From positions 1 to 64,000 of the forward strand of contig CANREM010000006.1 in the NCBI GenBank assembly GCA_947629675.1: a stretch of DNA of 64,000 bases, written 5' to 3'. Made by a program: the position numbers and the translations under genes. The notes under the pieces are model-generated. The model was given only the letters and a program-made list of their open reading frames with translations, did not search any database and was not told the origin of the DNA. This DNA is from an uncultured Clostridia bacterium. Lineage in GTDB: Bacteria; Bacillota; Clostridia; Christensenellales; Borkfalkiaceae. Shown here piece by piece: positions 27,744 through 37,312 of the stretch (position 1 is the stretch's first letter; each line of letters opens with the position of its first letter).

Positions 27744-27930
27744 GAAGGATCCCCCTATACGAAGTCCCCAAAAAAGCTTCCCCCATCCATGGGGGGAAGC
27801 TGTCACGCTCTACGTGACTGATGAGGGTTGGTTCCCAAATGGTGGTATCATATGCCCCTCATCCGTCGCCGAAGGCGACACCTTCCCCCCCGAGGGGGGA
27901 AGGCTTCTAAATATCCTCAGAATGACGCGA
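27744..27930. repeat. Interspersed intergenic repeat ('CTTCCCCC...TCACGC..GTGACTGATGAGGG' family)
   Basis: Related sequence recurs at 40330-40440, 41240-41290, 47150-47205 and 49003-49110. Confidence 0.75.
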
Positions 27931-28009
27931 ATCCCCTAACCACTAAACCCTAACCACTATTCCCTAACTCCCTTTTTCATTCTTCATTCATAAAAAATTT
28001 GCAGGTTGC

Positions 28010-28039
28010 TTGACGGTCAACCTGCTTTTATATTATAAT
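28010..28039 (+). promoter_or_regulatory. purL promoter with -35 inside an inverted repeat
   Basis: TTGACG (28010-28015), 18 nt, TATAAT (28034-28039); GCAGGTTG (28001-28008)...CAACCTGC (28018-28025). Confidence 0.7.
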
Positions 28040-28095
28040 ATGGTTGAATTTTTTCATCCGACAGATTTGGGACGCTTGCACCCGAGGAGGAACCC

Positions 28096-31000
28096 ATGAT
28101 ACGCCGATTTTATGCAGAAAAAAAACCGCTGTGCGACCGTGAAGCCGAGACGCTCCTGAGGGAAATCGTCTCCGTCCTCAAGATCTCCTCGGTGAGAAGC
28201 GTCCGCATCCTCTATCGCTACGACATCGAGGGCGATGACGCATTTCCCGCCGCGGAGCTGCTTTCGGACAGCACGACCCTCCTTCAGGTGCATGCCGACC
28301 TTTCCGGGGCGAGGGTGTTCGCCGCGCAGCCTTTGGATGGGGAAGGGGCGGCCGCACTCTCCCGCTTTCGCGATCTCGTCGGGAGCGGCAACGCCGAAGG
28401 CGTGCGCTTTGCCAAGCTCTTTGCGCTCTATGGAGAGATCTCGGAGGAGGAACTTTCCGCCGTCAAAAATTATGTCTTTTTGGGGAGGAACATGCGCGAG
28501 GCGAGCCTCTCTCTCTTAACTCCCCCCGAAAAAGAGGACCCCGTGTCCGCGTTTGGCACCGATCCGCTCGGTGGCTTCCGCGATTTGGACGTGGGGGGCC
28601 TCGAAAAGCTCAAAAAAGAGCTGACCCTCGACATGGGGGCTACCGAACTTGTCTGTGTGCAGGAGTATTTCAAGTCGGAATACCGCGACCCGACGGAGAC
28701 GGAACTGCGCTTTTTCGATGCGTTCTACCGATATGATTTCTTCGCGCGCTCCTCCCCGATCGCGGGGAGAAGAGAGGGCCTTCTCGGCCGCGCAGAGGCG
28801 TCATGCACGCTTGCCCAACGGACGCATGGCGACGAACGGCCCTTGTCCCTTCAGACGCTTGCAGACCTTCCCGGGCGTCTCGCAGAGGGGCGCGCCGCGA
28901 AGAGGACGGACGGCGGAGAGGAGGGAAAATACCACTTCCTTTCTCAAACGCAGCCGCTCTTTTCCTCCCCCTTCGGTGCAGTGAAAGTGTTTGCCGCGGG
29001 CGAAACGGGGGAGGACATCTCCCTGAAAAAAGCGCGCGAACTGCTTGCCGAGCGGGAGGGCAAACGCCTCTTCGAAGCCGGGATCGCGATGGGCGAAGTC
29101 GCCGTTTTTTGCGGCGGGAAACACGACAGAAATTTCGACCTCTACCTCTCAAACGAAGTGGAGGAGAGTGCGGCCGCGGCCGTTCCGGGCGATAAGATCG
29201 TGCTGTTTGGCGAGGATGACTTGGGGGCAACGCTCGGCCGTCTTTTGCGGGAGGAGCGGGACGCGGGCGTCATCAAGGGCGCATCCCGCCTTTGGAAGGG
29301 CGTCGCCGTCACCGCCTCCGAGCTTGCCGACGGCGTCGATTTAGACGTGGACGCCGTCCTTACATTCTATAAAAAAGACGCCGCCATATCTCTCTTTGCA
29401 GCGCAAACGGGGGCGGCAGTTCTTACAAGTTCGCGGGAGGCGGAGGCCCTTCTCGGTCGCGCCTTGAAGGCGGGGATCCCTGCCGCCGTCGTCGCTACCG
29501 TCACCGAGATCCCCCGTATCGCCTTGCGCATTTCGGGAAAGATCGCCGCGAGCATCTCGCACGCCTTTCTCCAAAGCGGCGGTGCGGGGAGGAGCCTTGT
29601 CATCCATGCGGAGGAGCCGACCTTGCCCGAAAGGACACTTCCCACCGATTTTGCGGCGGGGATGCGCGCACTTGCGGGGGAGAAGCGTTTCCGCTTGCAG
29701 AGGTCTCTTTCCGCAAAATACGACTTTTCCGTCGGCGGACATGCTCTGCTTTCCCCCTTCGGCGGAAAGACGAGCGCAACGCCGTTGCAGGCCTCCGTAT
29801 TCCGCACGGGCGGCGGCGAGGCACTCTATCTCGCCCAAAGTGGGGGATTCAGGGAGGGAATCCCCTTCCATGCGGCCTATTTTGCCGCAGTCGAGAGCGT
29901 CACAAAGCTCATCGCGGCGGGCGCGGATCTCGAAGATATCCGCCTCTATACAAGGGCATATCTTTCGCGCGACAACGCACTTCCGGAGGCGATGTATGCC
30001 GCCGCACTCGGCGCGTGCAAGGCGGCGATCGACCTCGGCATTTTTTCGGAAAGCCATATGCAGCCCCTCTTTGAAGAGGGGGAAGGCTCGGCGTTTCTCT
30101 CCGTTGCGGCCGCAGAGGGGGCGGAGAAGGACGTCTCCTCGCCCGAATTCAAGGGAGCCTCCCACAGGGTCGTCCTGCTTGCGCCGGCCTGCGACGGGGA
30201 TGGACTGCCCGTCCCGCATTCTCTCATCAAAAATTGCAAGATCGTCACCGCGCTCATGCGGGCGGACAAGGTCCTCGCGGCCTACGCGCTCGGCAGCGGC
30301 GGCGTCGCGGAGGGAGTGCTGAAATGTTGCCTCGGCAATGAGATCGGCTTCCGCTTTTCGGACATGGTATCTATGGAGAGCGTCTTTTCTCCCAAATACG
30401 GCGCGTTTATCCTCGAACTCAACGACGAGACGGAGGTGGGGGAGGAGATCGGCCGGACCACCCTTGCGGAGACGGTCGCACGCGGGCTGGACCTCGTGCC
30501 GCTCGTCGTCTTAAAGGAACTTTCCGATGATGGCACATCGTCCGCGGAGGCCGACCGTAAGGTCGTCGAAGGGGAGACGGAGAACGTCACAAATTTCAAG
30601 AAGAATCACTATAGTTCCACGGTTTGCATCCAAAAGCCGCACGTCCTTCTGCCCGTCTTTCGGGGGATGAACGGCGCGGAGGACACCGCGCGGGCGTTTG
30701 AAAAGGCGGGGGCCGAAGTGGAACGCTTCCCCCTCACGGCGCACGGAATCGAAGAGACAAAGAGGGCGCGCTCCCTGCTTGGTGCCCGCATCCGCGAGAG
30801 CAATATTTTATACTTCGCAGACGGGATCGAGGGGGACCATGTCTGCGGTCTGAGCAAATTTATCGCAAAATTCATGCAGGACGAGGAGGTGTTTTCGGCG
30901 ATTTCGGAGCTTCTTTCCGGCCGAGAGGGCCTTGTCGGCGGCGAAGGCGTCGGGATGGGCGTCCTCCTTCGCCTCGGCCTCCTGCCGGGCGGGGCCCCCG

Positions 31001-31416
31001 CTACTCCCGAAGAGGACGCACCCAAGTTCGTCTCCGGCGAGAGCTTTTGCCGCATCGCGAGCGTGCGCGTCTCCTCCGCCGATTCCCCGTGGCTTGCGGG
31101 GGTGAATGCGGGCGATGTGTTCCGCATCCCCGTCTGTGGCGCGGGCAGGCTCGTCTGCCCTTCGAACGTCGCGAAAAAACTTTCGGAGAACGGGCAAGTC
31201 ATGACGCAGTTCGTCGATCGGGAGGGCAATGCCGCCCAAATCTTTGAGGGCAGAGCTGCCAACCCTCTTGCCATCGAGGGGCTTCTCTCCCCCGACGGGA
31301 AGGTTTTCGGACGTCTCGGCCGCTCCTCCGTCTCCTTCGGCGGGCTGTACCGCAACGCACAGGGGGCATTCAACATGAAACTCTTCGACAGCGCGGTCAG
31401 ATATTTCCGAAGATGA
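28096..31416 (+). CDS. purL: Phosphoribosylformylglycinamidine synthase, single-chain type
   Basis: C-terminal glutaminase-like KPHVLLPVFRGMNGAEDTARAFEKAGAEVE...; AIRS-like domains; size about 1100 aa. Confidence 0.85.
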   Translation: MIRRFYAEKKPLCDREAETLLREIVSVLKISSVRSVRILYRYDIEGDDAFPAAELLSDSTTLLQVHADLSGARVFAAQPLDGEGAAALSRFRDLVGSGNAEGVRFAKLFALYGEISEEELSAVKNYVFLGRNMREASLSLLTPPEKEDPVSAFGTDPLGGFRDLDVGGLEKLKKELTLDMGATELVCVQEYFKSEYRDPTETELRFFDAFYRYDFFARSSPIAGRREGLLGRAEASCTLAQRTHGDERPLSLQTLADLPGRLAEGRAAKRTDGGEEGKYHFLSQTQPLFSSPFGAVKVFAAGETGEDISLKKARELLAEREGKRLFEAGIAMGEVAVFCGGKHDRNFDLYLSNEVEESAAAAVPGDKIVLFGEDDLGATLGRLLREERDAGVIKGASRLWKGVAVTASELADGVDLDVDAVLTFYKKDAAISLFAAQTGAAVLTSSREAEALLGRALKAGIPAAVVATVTEIPRIALRISGKIAASISHAFLQSGGAGRSLVIHAEEPTLPERTLPTDFAAGMRALAGEKRFRLQRSLSAKYDFSVGGHALLSPFGGKTSATPLQASVFRTGGGEALYLAQSGGFREGIPFHAAYFAAVESVTKLIAAGADLEDIRLYTRAYLSRDNALPEAMYAAALGACKAAIDLGIFSESHMQPLFEEGEGSAFLSVAAAEGAEKDVSSPEFKGASHRVVLLAPACDGDGLPVPHSLIKNCKIVTALMRADKVLAAYALGSGGVAEGVLKCCLGNEIGFRFSDMVSMESVFSPKYGAFILELNDETEVGEEIGRTTLAETVARGLDLVPLVVLKELSDDGTSSAEADRKVVEGETENVTNFKKNHYSSTVCIQKPHVLLPVFRGMNGAEDTARAFEKAGAEVERFPLTAHGIEETKRARSLLGARIRESNILYFADGIEGDHVCGLSKFIAKFMQDEEVFSAISELLSGREGLVGGEGVGMGVLLRLGLLPGGAPATPEEDAPKFVSGESFCRIASVRVSSADSPWLAGVNAGDVFRIPVCGAGRLVCPSNVAKKLSENGQVMTQFVDREGNAAQIFEGRAANPLAIEGLLSPDGKVFGRLGRSSVSFGGLYRNAQGAFNMKLFDSAVRYFRR

Positions 31417-31454
31417 GATTTTGAGATCTTTCACGTTGGGAAATTCAGGCCAAG

Positions 31455-31481
31455 AAAAATCCACCCGTTCGGGTGGATTTT
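31455..31481. terminator. Bidirectional terminator
   Basis: AAAATCCACCC-GTTC-GGGTGGATTTT. Confidence 0.85.
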
Positions 31482-31686
31482 AATCTTTAGTACGGCCGAG
31501 AAGATAATCGGTACTCGTGTTCAAAAGATCGGCAATGGCGATGAGAGTATCGAAGGAGCATTCCCTGTCGCCCGTTTCCCAATAGGAGACGAGACGGGGC
31601 GTTACATTGAGTTTTTCGGCTACCTGTTTCCTCGTAAGTCCCATTTCGGTGCGTAGTTCGCGGAGACGACGGTTAAAATCACTCAT
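31480..31686 (-). CDS. XRE-family HTH transcriptional regulator
   Basis: LRELRTEMGLTRKQVAEKLNVTPRLVSYWETGDRECSFDTLIAIADLLNTSTDYLLGRT. Confidence 0.95.
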   Translation of the reverse strand: MSDFNRRLRELRTEMGLTRKQVAEKLNVTPRLVSYWETGDRECSFDTLIAIADLLNTSTDYLLGRTKD

Positions 31687-31693
31687 AAAAATA

Positions 31694-31774
31694 TTTTAGA
31701 ACAAAATGTTCTAAAATACTTGACAAGGAACAGAATGTTCCTATATCATATTGAAAGACAGAACGAAATGTTCT
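31694..31774. promoter_or_regulatory. Three operator-like palindromes GAAC-N5-GTTC in a divergent promoter region
   Basis: AGAACAAAATGTTCT (31698-31712), GGAACAGAATGTTCC (31727-31741), AGAACGAAATGTTCT (31760-31774); TTGACA 31720-31725. Confidence 0.8.
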
Positions 31775-31801
31775 GAAATAAACCCAAAGGAGAAATTTCG
31801 G

Positions 31802-32632
31802 ATGAAAAAAATTTTTGCGGCTGCCCTGGCGGCAGTGATGTGCCTCTCGCTCTGTGCCTGCGGGACGCCTAGCGGGAATGGAGGAAATGGCGGGAATGGA
31901 GAAAGTGGCGGGAACGGCGGCACCGGCGGAACGCAGGGACAGGAAGTCGTTCTTACGGAAAGCACGGACTTTCAGGCACTCGTTTCGGACAAGGTGACGG
32001 ATAAGGTATGGGACGCGGCCTTTACGAATGATGCGTTTGCAGGCTGCACTTCTTACCTCAAATGCGAACGGGAAGAGGTCAAGACCAAATTTGGCTATCA
32101 AAAGGCGGATTCAAGCTATGATGCTCGCTATGATACGCAACTTCTCCTTGAGGGGAATTGGGAGAGGATACAGGAAATGATCGTACACGTTGCGGGAACG
32201 AATGCCACGGAATACTCGAATGTTCCCGACTCCGAAACGGGGGAACTAACAGATACCTACGAATATATTACGTCTAATATCGGCGGCGAAGACAAAGATA
32301 GCAAGGTGCTGCGTGAATGGGCATACACCTTCCGCAACCTGATCGCCTATGATTTTTCGGGACAGTTCGAAAAATTCAGCTACGACGAGACGCTACACGC
32401 CTATACCTATGAGGGGGAGAGCCTTGTCGTACCCTATACGCCCATGGAAGCGATGGGAGAAGAAGGGTATATTCTCACTTCTGCGATCGTCAAGATCGTC
32501 GGTGGAAAACTCGCCTATGCCAAGGTGGAGGTCAGCGGGAATCAGGAGGATCCGGAGGAATACTTCTATTTCGACTACGGAAAGGCCAAGGTCACGATCC
32601 CCGAGGAGGCGATCCCCATGCCCGAGGAATAA
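31802..32632 (+). CDS. Putative lipoprotein with Gly/Asn-rich linker
   Basis: MKKIFAAALAAVMCLSLCACG lipobox; GNGGNGGNGESGGNGGTGG linker. Confidence 0.8.
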   Translation: MKKIFAAALAAVMCLSLCACGTPSGNGGNGGNGESGGNGGTGGTQGQEVVLTESTDFQALVSDKVTDKVWDAAFTNDAFAGCTSYLKCEREEVKTKFGYQKADSSYDARYDTQLLLEGNWERIQEMIVHVAGTNATEYSNVPDSETGELTDTYEYITSNIGGEDKDSKVLREWAYTFRNLIAYDFSGQFEKFSYDETLHAYTYEGESLVVPYTPMEAMGEEGYILTSAIVKIVGGKLAYAKVEVSGNQEDPEEYFYFDYGKAKVTIPEEAIPMPEE

Positions 32633-32651
32633 TCTTTCAAAGGCACATTTT

Positions 32652-32695
32652 CTCCCCTCATTCCCTTGACGGAAGGGGGGAGTTTTTGTTATAAT
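32652..32695 (+). promoter_or_regulatory. Overlapping terminator hairpin and fhs promoter
   Basis: CTCCCC...GGGGAG + TTTTT; TTGACG (32666-32671) in the loop, 18 nt, TATAAT (32690-32695). Confidence 0.7.
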
Positions 32696-32702
32696 TTTTT
32701 TC

Positions 32703-34367
32703 ATGAATACCGACATCGAGATCGCTCGGGAAGCGAATATCCGGCCCATTGAAAGCATTGCCGAAAAACTCGGCCTTAGAAAAGAGGACATCGAATTTTA
32801 CGGCAGATATAAGGCAAAGATCCAACCTGCCGCCCTTGAAGGGAAAAAGGCGAAGGGCAAGCTCATCCTCGTCACCGCCATCACCCCCACCCCCGCGGGG
32901 GAGGGAAAGACAACGACGACGGTCGGCCTTGCGGACGCCCTTTCCCGCCTCGGCAAGAGTACGGTCGTCGCGCTCCGCGAACCCTCCCTCGGACCTGTGT
33001 TCGGCGTCAAGGGGGGCGCGGCGGGAGGCGGCTATGCGCAGATCATCCCCATGGAGGACATCAATCTGCACTTTACGGGGGACATCCACGCCGTCGGCGC
33101 GGCCAACAACCTCCTCGCCGCCATGCTCGACAACCATATCTTTCAGGGGAATGAACTCGGCATCGACCCCGAGAGGATCGTCTGGAAGCGGTGCGTGGAC
33201 ATGAACGACCGCCAGCTCCGCTATGTGGAGGACGGTCTCGGCGGGCAAAAATCGGGAGTGCCGAGAAGGGACGGATTCGATATCACCGTCGCCTCCGAGG
33301 TCATGGCCATCCTGTGCCTTGCGACCTCGCTCAAAGATCTCAAAGAGCGGCTCTCCCGCATCGTCGTCGCCTACAACAGGGAGGGGAAGCCTGTCACGGC
33401 GGGGGATCTCAAGGCGGCGGGAGCGATGGCCGTCCTTCTGAAGGACGCCATAAAGCCCAACCTCGTGCAGACCTTGGAGGGCACGCCCGCCCTCGTTCAC
33501 GGCGGCCCCTTTGCAAACATCGCCCACGGATGCAACTCCGTCGCGGCAACGGCGGCGGCATTGAAGCTCGGCGACTATGTGGTCACCGAGGCGGGCTTCG
33601 GCGCGGATCTCGGCGCGGAGAAATTTTTCGACATCAAGTGCCGCATGGCGGGACTTGTCCCCTCCGCGGCCGTCGTCGTTGCCACCGTTCGCGCCCTCAA
33701 GATGCACGGCGGGATGACAAAGAGCGAACTCGCCAAAGAGGACCTTCCCGCACTCGAGAGGGGGCTTTGCAACCTTCTGCGCCACGTCTCGAATATCAAA
33801 AATGTCTATGGCCTTCCCGCCGTCGTCGCGGTCAACCGCTTCCCCACGGACACGGATGCGGAGATCGCCCTCGTCATCGAAAAGTGCAAGACGCTCGGCG
33901 TAAATGCCGTGCTTTCCACCGTCTGGGCGGAGGGCGGCAAGGGGGGCGAGACGCTCGCAAAGGAGGTCATCCGTCTCACGGAGGAGAGGGGAGATTTCCG
34001 CTTCGCCTACGACACGGAACTTTCCATCAAGGAGAAGATAAACGCCGTCGTCACCAAAGTTTACGGCGGCAAGGGGGCACTCTTTACCCCCGGGGCGGAG
34101 GAGGAGATCGCCGCGCTGGAAAAGCTCGGCTTCGGAAAGACCCCCGTCTGCATCGCCAAGACACAATATTCCTTTTCCGACGATCCGCAAAAGTTGGGCG
34201 CGCCCGAAGATTTCTTCGTCACGGTGAGGAGCTGTAAAATTTCGGCGGGAGCGGGGTTCGTCGTTGCCCTGACGGGCAGCATCATGACGATGCCGGGGCT
34301 TCCCAAGCAGCCCGCCGCGGAGCGCATCGACCTCGACGAAGAGGGCAACATCGTGGGGCTGTTCTGA
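32703..34367 (+). CDS. fhs: Formate--tetrahydrofolate ligase
   Basis: [74 protein letters not shown]. Confidence 0.98.
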   Translation: MNTDIEIAREANIRPIESIAEKLGLRKEDIEFYGRYKAKIQPAALEGKKAKGKLILVTAITPTPAGEGKTTTTVGLADALSRLGKSTVVALREPSLGPVFGVKGGAAGGGYAQIIPMEDINLHFTGDIHAVGAANNLLAAMLDNHIFQGNELGIDPERIVWKRCVDMNDRQLRYVEDGLGGQKSGVPRRDGFDITVASEVMAILCLATSLKDLKERLSRIVVAYNREGKPVTAGDLKAAGAMAVLLKDAIKPNLVQTLEGTPALVHGGPFANIAHGCNSVAATAAALKLGDYVVTEAGFGADLGAEKFFDIKCRMAGLVPSAAVVVATVRALKMHGGMTKSELAKEDLPALERGLCNLLRHVSNIKNVYGLPAVVAVNRFPTDTDAEIALVIEKCKTLGVNAVLSTVWAEGGKGGETLAKEVIRLTEERGDFRFAYDTELSIKEKINAVVTKVYGGKGALFTPGAEEEIAALEKLGFGKTPVCIAKTQYSFSDDPQKLGAPEDFFVTVRSCKISAGAGFVVALTGSIMTMPGLPKQPAAERIDLDEEGNIVGLF

Positions 34368-35356
34368 TGGAAGAGGAGATCCTTTCGGGGGCGGTCGGGC
34401 CGCTTCTTTGCTGGTATCGGGAACACAGGCGCGACCTTCCGTGGCGCAAAGAGCGTACATTCTACAGCGTGCTTTTGTCTGAACTCATGCTCCAGCAGAC
34501 GCGCGTGGAGGCCGTGAAGGAGCGGTACACGCGCTTTTTGGAGAGGTTCCCGACGGTGGAGTCGCTTGCCGCCGCTTCCGAGGACGAAGTGCTGAAAAAT
34601 TGGGAGGGACTGGGCTACTACAGCCGTGCCCGCAACTTACATAAGGCCGCAAAGATCATCGCCGAGAGGGGGGAACCACGGACATGGGTGGGGGTAAGAG
34701 CGTTGCCGGGTGTGGGCGACTACACCGCGGGCGCGATCTCTTCCATCGCCTTGGGGCTTAAAGAGCCGGCCGTGGACGGGAATGTCCTCCGCATTTTGAC
34801 CCGCCTGCTTGCGGACGGGCGAAATATCGATGAAAGTACCGCAAAAAAGCATTTTTCCGACCTGCTTCGGAAGGTCTATCCGCCCGAGACCGCCGATTTT
34901 ACAGAGGCTCTCATGGAGCTTGGCGCGATCGTCTGTGTGCCCAACGGACCGCCGATGTGCGGGGCATGTCCGTGGGAGAGCTGTTGCAAAGCACATCTTG
35001 CGGGGAGAGAAGGGGAGTTTCCCGTCCGCGAAAAGAAGAAGCCGAGAAGAAGAGAGACGCTCGACGTCTTTATTTTCCGCGCGGGGGACCGCTACGCACT
35101 GCGCAAACGCGGCGCGGGCCTTCTCAACGGACTTTGGGAGTTTCCCAATTCCCCCGCGGGAGGAGAGATCCCCTGCGGGAAGGTCCTCGAAAAAAAATGT
35201 GCAAAGCACATCTTCACCCACGTCGAATGGCAGATGACGGGGTATCTCATCGAGGCGGAGGAGGACCCGCAATACATTTGGGCGACCGCCTCCGAGATCC
35301 GGGAGCGTTTTGCCATCCCATCCGCCTTCAAGGCCTTCATGGAATGGATCAAGTGA
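34367..35356 (+). CDS. mutY: A/G-specific adenine glycosylase
   Basis: LPWRKERTFYSVLLSELMLQQTRVEAV, LPGVGDYTAGAISSIA, 4Fe-4S cysteines near CVPNGPPMCGACPWESCC. Confidence 0.95.
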   Translation: MEEEILSGAVGPLLCWYREHRRDLPWRKERTFYSVLLSELMLQQTRVEAVKERYTRFLERFPTVESLAAASEDEVLKNWEGLGYYSRARNLHKAAKIIAERGEPRTWVGVRALPGVGDYTAGAISSIALGLKEPAVDGNVLRILTRLLADGRNIDESTAKKHFSDLLRKVYPPETADFTEALMELGAIVCVPNGPPMCGACPWESCCKAHLAGREGEFPVREKKKPRRRETLDVFIFRAGDRYALRKRGAGLLNGLWEFPNSPAGGEIPCGKVLEKKCAKHIFTHVEWQMTGYLIEAEEDPQYIWATASEIRERFAIPSAFKAFMEWIK

Positions 35357-35362
35357 TTTGAT

Positions 35363-35391
35363 AAAAAGTGTCACCGCGGCGGCACTTTTTC
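35363..35391 (+). terminator. Terminator after mutY
   Basis: AAAAAGTG...CACTTTTT hairpin. Confidence 0.65.
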
Positions 35392-35424
35392 ATTTTCCCG
35401 ATCAAAATTCCCGCAAAGACCATG

Positions 35425-35453
35425 TTGACAAGGCGGCGGGGCTCTGTTATAAT
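35425..35453 (+). promoter_or_regulatory. Perfect-consensus tmk promoter
   Basis: TTGACA (35425-35430), 17 nt, TATAAT (35448-35453). Confidence 0.85.
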
Positions 35454-35462
35454 AAAAAAGCT

Positions 35463-36083
35463 ATGGAAACCAAGGGAAAATTTATCGTATTCGAAGGGAC
35501 GGACGGCAGCGGGAAATCCACGCAGATCCGTCTCCTTTCCCAATATCTTCAAGGGAAGGGCATCCCCGTATTCGAGACGCATGAGCCGACTGCTTCGCCC
35601 ATCGGGGAGGTGGTGCGCGCCTGTATGAGCGGTCGCATCGATACCGACGAGCGGGCGATCGCCCTCCTCTTTGCGGCAGACAGGATCGACCATATCGGCT
35701 GTATCAAGCAAAAGATAAAGGAAGGCTACACCGTCCTTTGCGACAGGTACTACTTTTCCTCCTTCGCCTATAACGGCGGGCTTGTCCCCCTCGATTGGGT
35801 GATCGAACTCAACCGCCCCGCCATGGAGCTTCTCCGCGCCGACCTCACGATCTTTCTGGATGTGAACGTGGAGGAGACGATGAACCGCGTCCTCCGCCGT
35901 ACCGCGCGGGAACGCTATGAGAACGTGGAGCGGCAGCTCATCACCCGCAAGAACTACTTCGAGGTGTTCGACCGATTCAAGGAGGGAGAGAACATCGCGA
36001 TTGTGAAGAGCGAATGCAGCAAAGAGGCGACGCAGGCGTCCATCCGCAAGCTCGCAGACGCATTGTTCGGAGGGAGCGTATGA
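35463..36083 (+). CDS. tmk: Thymidylate kinase
   Basis: GKFIVFEGTDGSGKSTQIRLL, DRYYFSSFAYN. Start set at 35463. Confidence 0.96.
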   Translation: METKGKFIVFEGTDGSGKSTQIRLLSQYLQGKGIPVFETHEPTASPIGEVVRACMSGRIDTDERAIALLFAADRIDHIGCIKQKIKEGYTVLCDRYYFSSFAYNGGLVPLDWVIELNRPAMELLRADLTIFLDVNVEETMNRVLRRTARERYENVERQLITRKNYFEVFDRFKEGENIAIVKSECSKEATQASIRKLADALFGGSV

Positions 36084-36580
36084 GAGAACTCGTCATCGGG
36101 ACCGTCTTGAAGCCGCAGGGCATCCGCGGTGAAGTGAAGATCAAGCCCTACACCGACAGCGCGGAGGCCTTCCGCGAGATTGGGCGTATCTTCCTTTCGG
36201 GAATGGAATATAAGATCCTCTCCGTCCGCACGGGGGACGGCTTTGTCTATTTGGGCCTTCGCGGCGTCGCCGATCGCAATGCGGCCGAACTTCTCCGCGG
36301 GAAGGACGTCGTCATCCCCCGCGAGGAGGCCCCCGTTCTCCCCGAGGGGAGCTATTACATCGATGACATTTTGGGGAGCGATCTCGTGACCGAGGAGGGG
36401 GAAACGCTCGGCACCCTCAAGGCGGTGACGCAGGCGGCGACGGACATCTACACCCTTTTGACGGCGGACGGAAAGGAGATCCTCTTTCCCGCAGCAAAGG
36501 GCGTCGTGCTCGCCGTGGACACCGAAAACAAACGGCTCACCCTCTCCAAGAAGAGATTTTCAGAGGTCGCCGTGCTATGA
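36080..36580 (+). CDS. rimM: Ribosome maturation factor RimM
   Basis: LVIGTVLKPQGIRGEVKIKPYTD; PRC-barrel C-term. Start set at 36080, overlapping tmk. Confidence 0.96.
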   Translation: MRELVIGTVLKPQGIRGEVKIKPYTDSAEAFREIGRIFLSGMEYKILSVRTGDGFVYLGLRGVADRNAAELLRGKDVVIPREEAPVLPEGSYYIDDILGSDLVTEEGETLGTLKAVTQAATDIYTLLTADGKEILFPAAKGVVLAVDTENKRLTLSKKRFSEVAVL

Positions 36581-37242
36581 AAATCACCATCCTGACCCTC
36601 TTTCCCGAGATGTTCTCCGCCCTCGGAGCGAGCATCCTCGGCCGCGCACAGAAGGAGAAAAAACTCGAACTCGAAATCGTGGATATTCGCGATTACACCG
36701 AGGACAAGCATAAGAAGTGCGACGACTATCCCTTCGGCGGCGGCGCGGGCATGGTGATGATGGCGCAGCCCATCGGAAGCGCGATCGAGGCCGTAGATCC
36801 CGGACATGGTGCCCGCAGGATCTATCTCTCCCCCAAGGGAAGGACGCTCAGGCAGGAGCATATCTTCCGCCTTGCGGAGGAGGAACACCTCGTGCTTCTC
36901 TGCGGCCACTACGAGGGCGTGGACCAGCGGGCGATCGACCTTTTTATCGACGAGGAAATTTCCATAGGCGACTATGTGCTGACGGGCGGAGAACTGCCCG
37001 CAATGGTACTTGTAGACTGCGTTTCGCGGTATATAGACGGGGTAATTTCCCCCTCTTCGCTTGTGGACGAGAGCTTCTCGGACGGCCTCCTCGAGTACCC
37101 GCAATATACCCGCCCCGTCGAATACAGGGGGCTATCCGTCCCCGAAGTGCTGCGCGGCGGCAACCACGCCGAGATCGACAAATGGCGGCACGAACAGGCA
37201 CTCAAAATCACAGAGAAAAATCGGCCCGACCTCTTAAAATGA
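36577..37242 (+). CDS. trmD: tRNA (guanine-N1)-methyltransferase TrmD
   Basis: MKITILTLFPEMF, DDYPFGGGAGMVM, LLCGHYEGVDQR. Confidence 0.98.
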   Translation: MKITILTLFPEMFSALGASILGRAQKEKKLELEIVDIRDYTEDKHKKCDDYPFGGGAGMVMMAQPIGSAIEAVDPGHGARRIYLSPKGRTLRQEHIFRLAEEEHLVLLCGHYEGVDQRAIDLFIDEEISIGDYVLTGGELPAMVLVDCVSRYIDGVISPSSLVDESFSDGLLEYPQYTRPVEYRGLSVPEVLRGGNHAEIDKWRHEQALKITEKNRPDLLK

Positions 37243-37312
37243 GCCTCATCTCTCAGACATGGGTGCCTCATTTTTGTTCCAAGATACGAAACCCTCCCAA
37301 GGAAGGCAATGC

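Noticed and set aside
31694-31774. LexA/SOS boxes
   Set aside because: Half-sites GAAC/GTTC are separated by 5 nt in all three copies rather than the 4 nt of the Gram-positive LexA box.
32658-34460. 600-aa minus-strand ORF
   Set aside because: Antisense to fhs, caused by codon bias.
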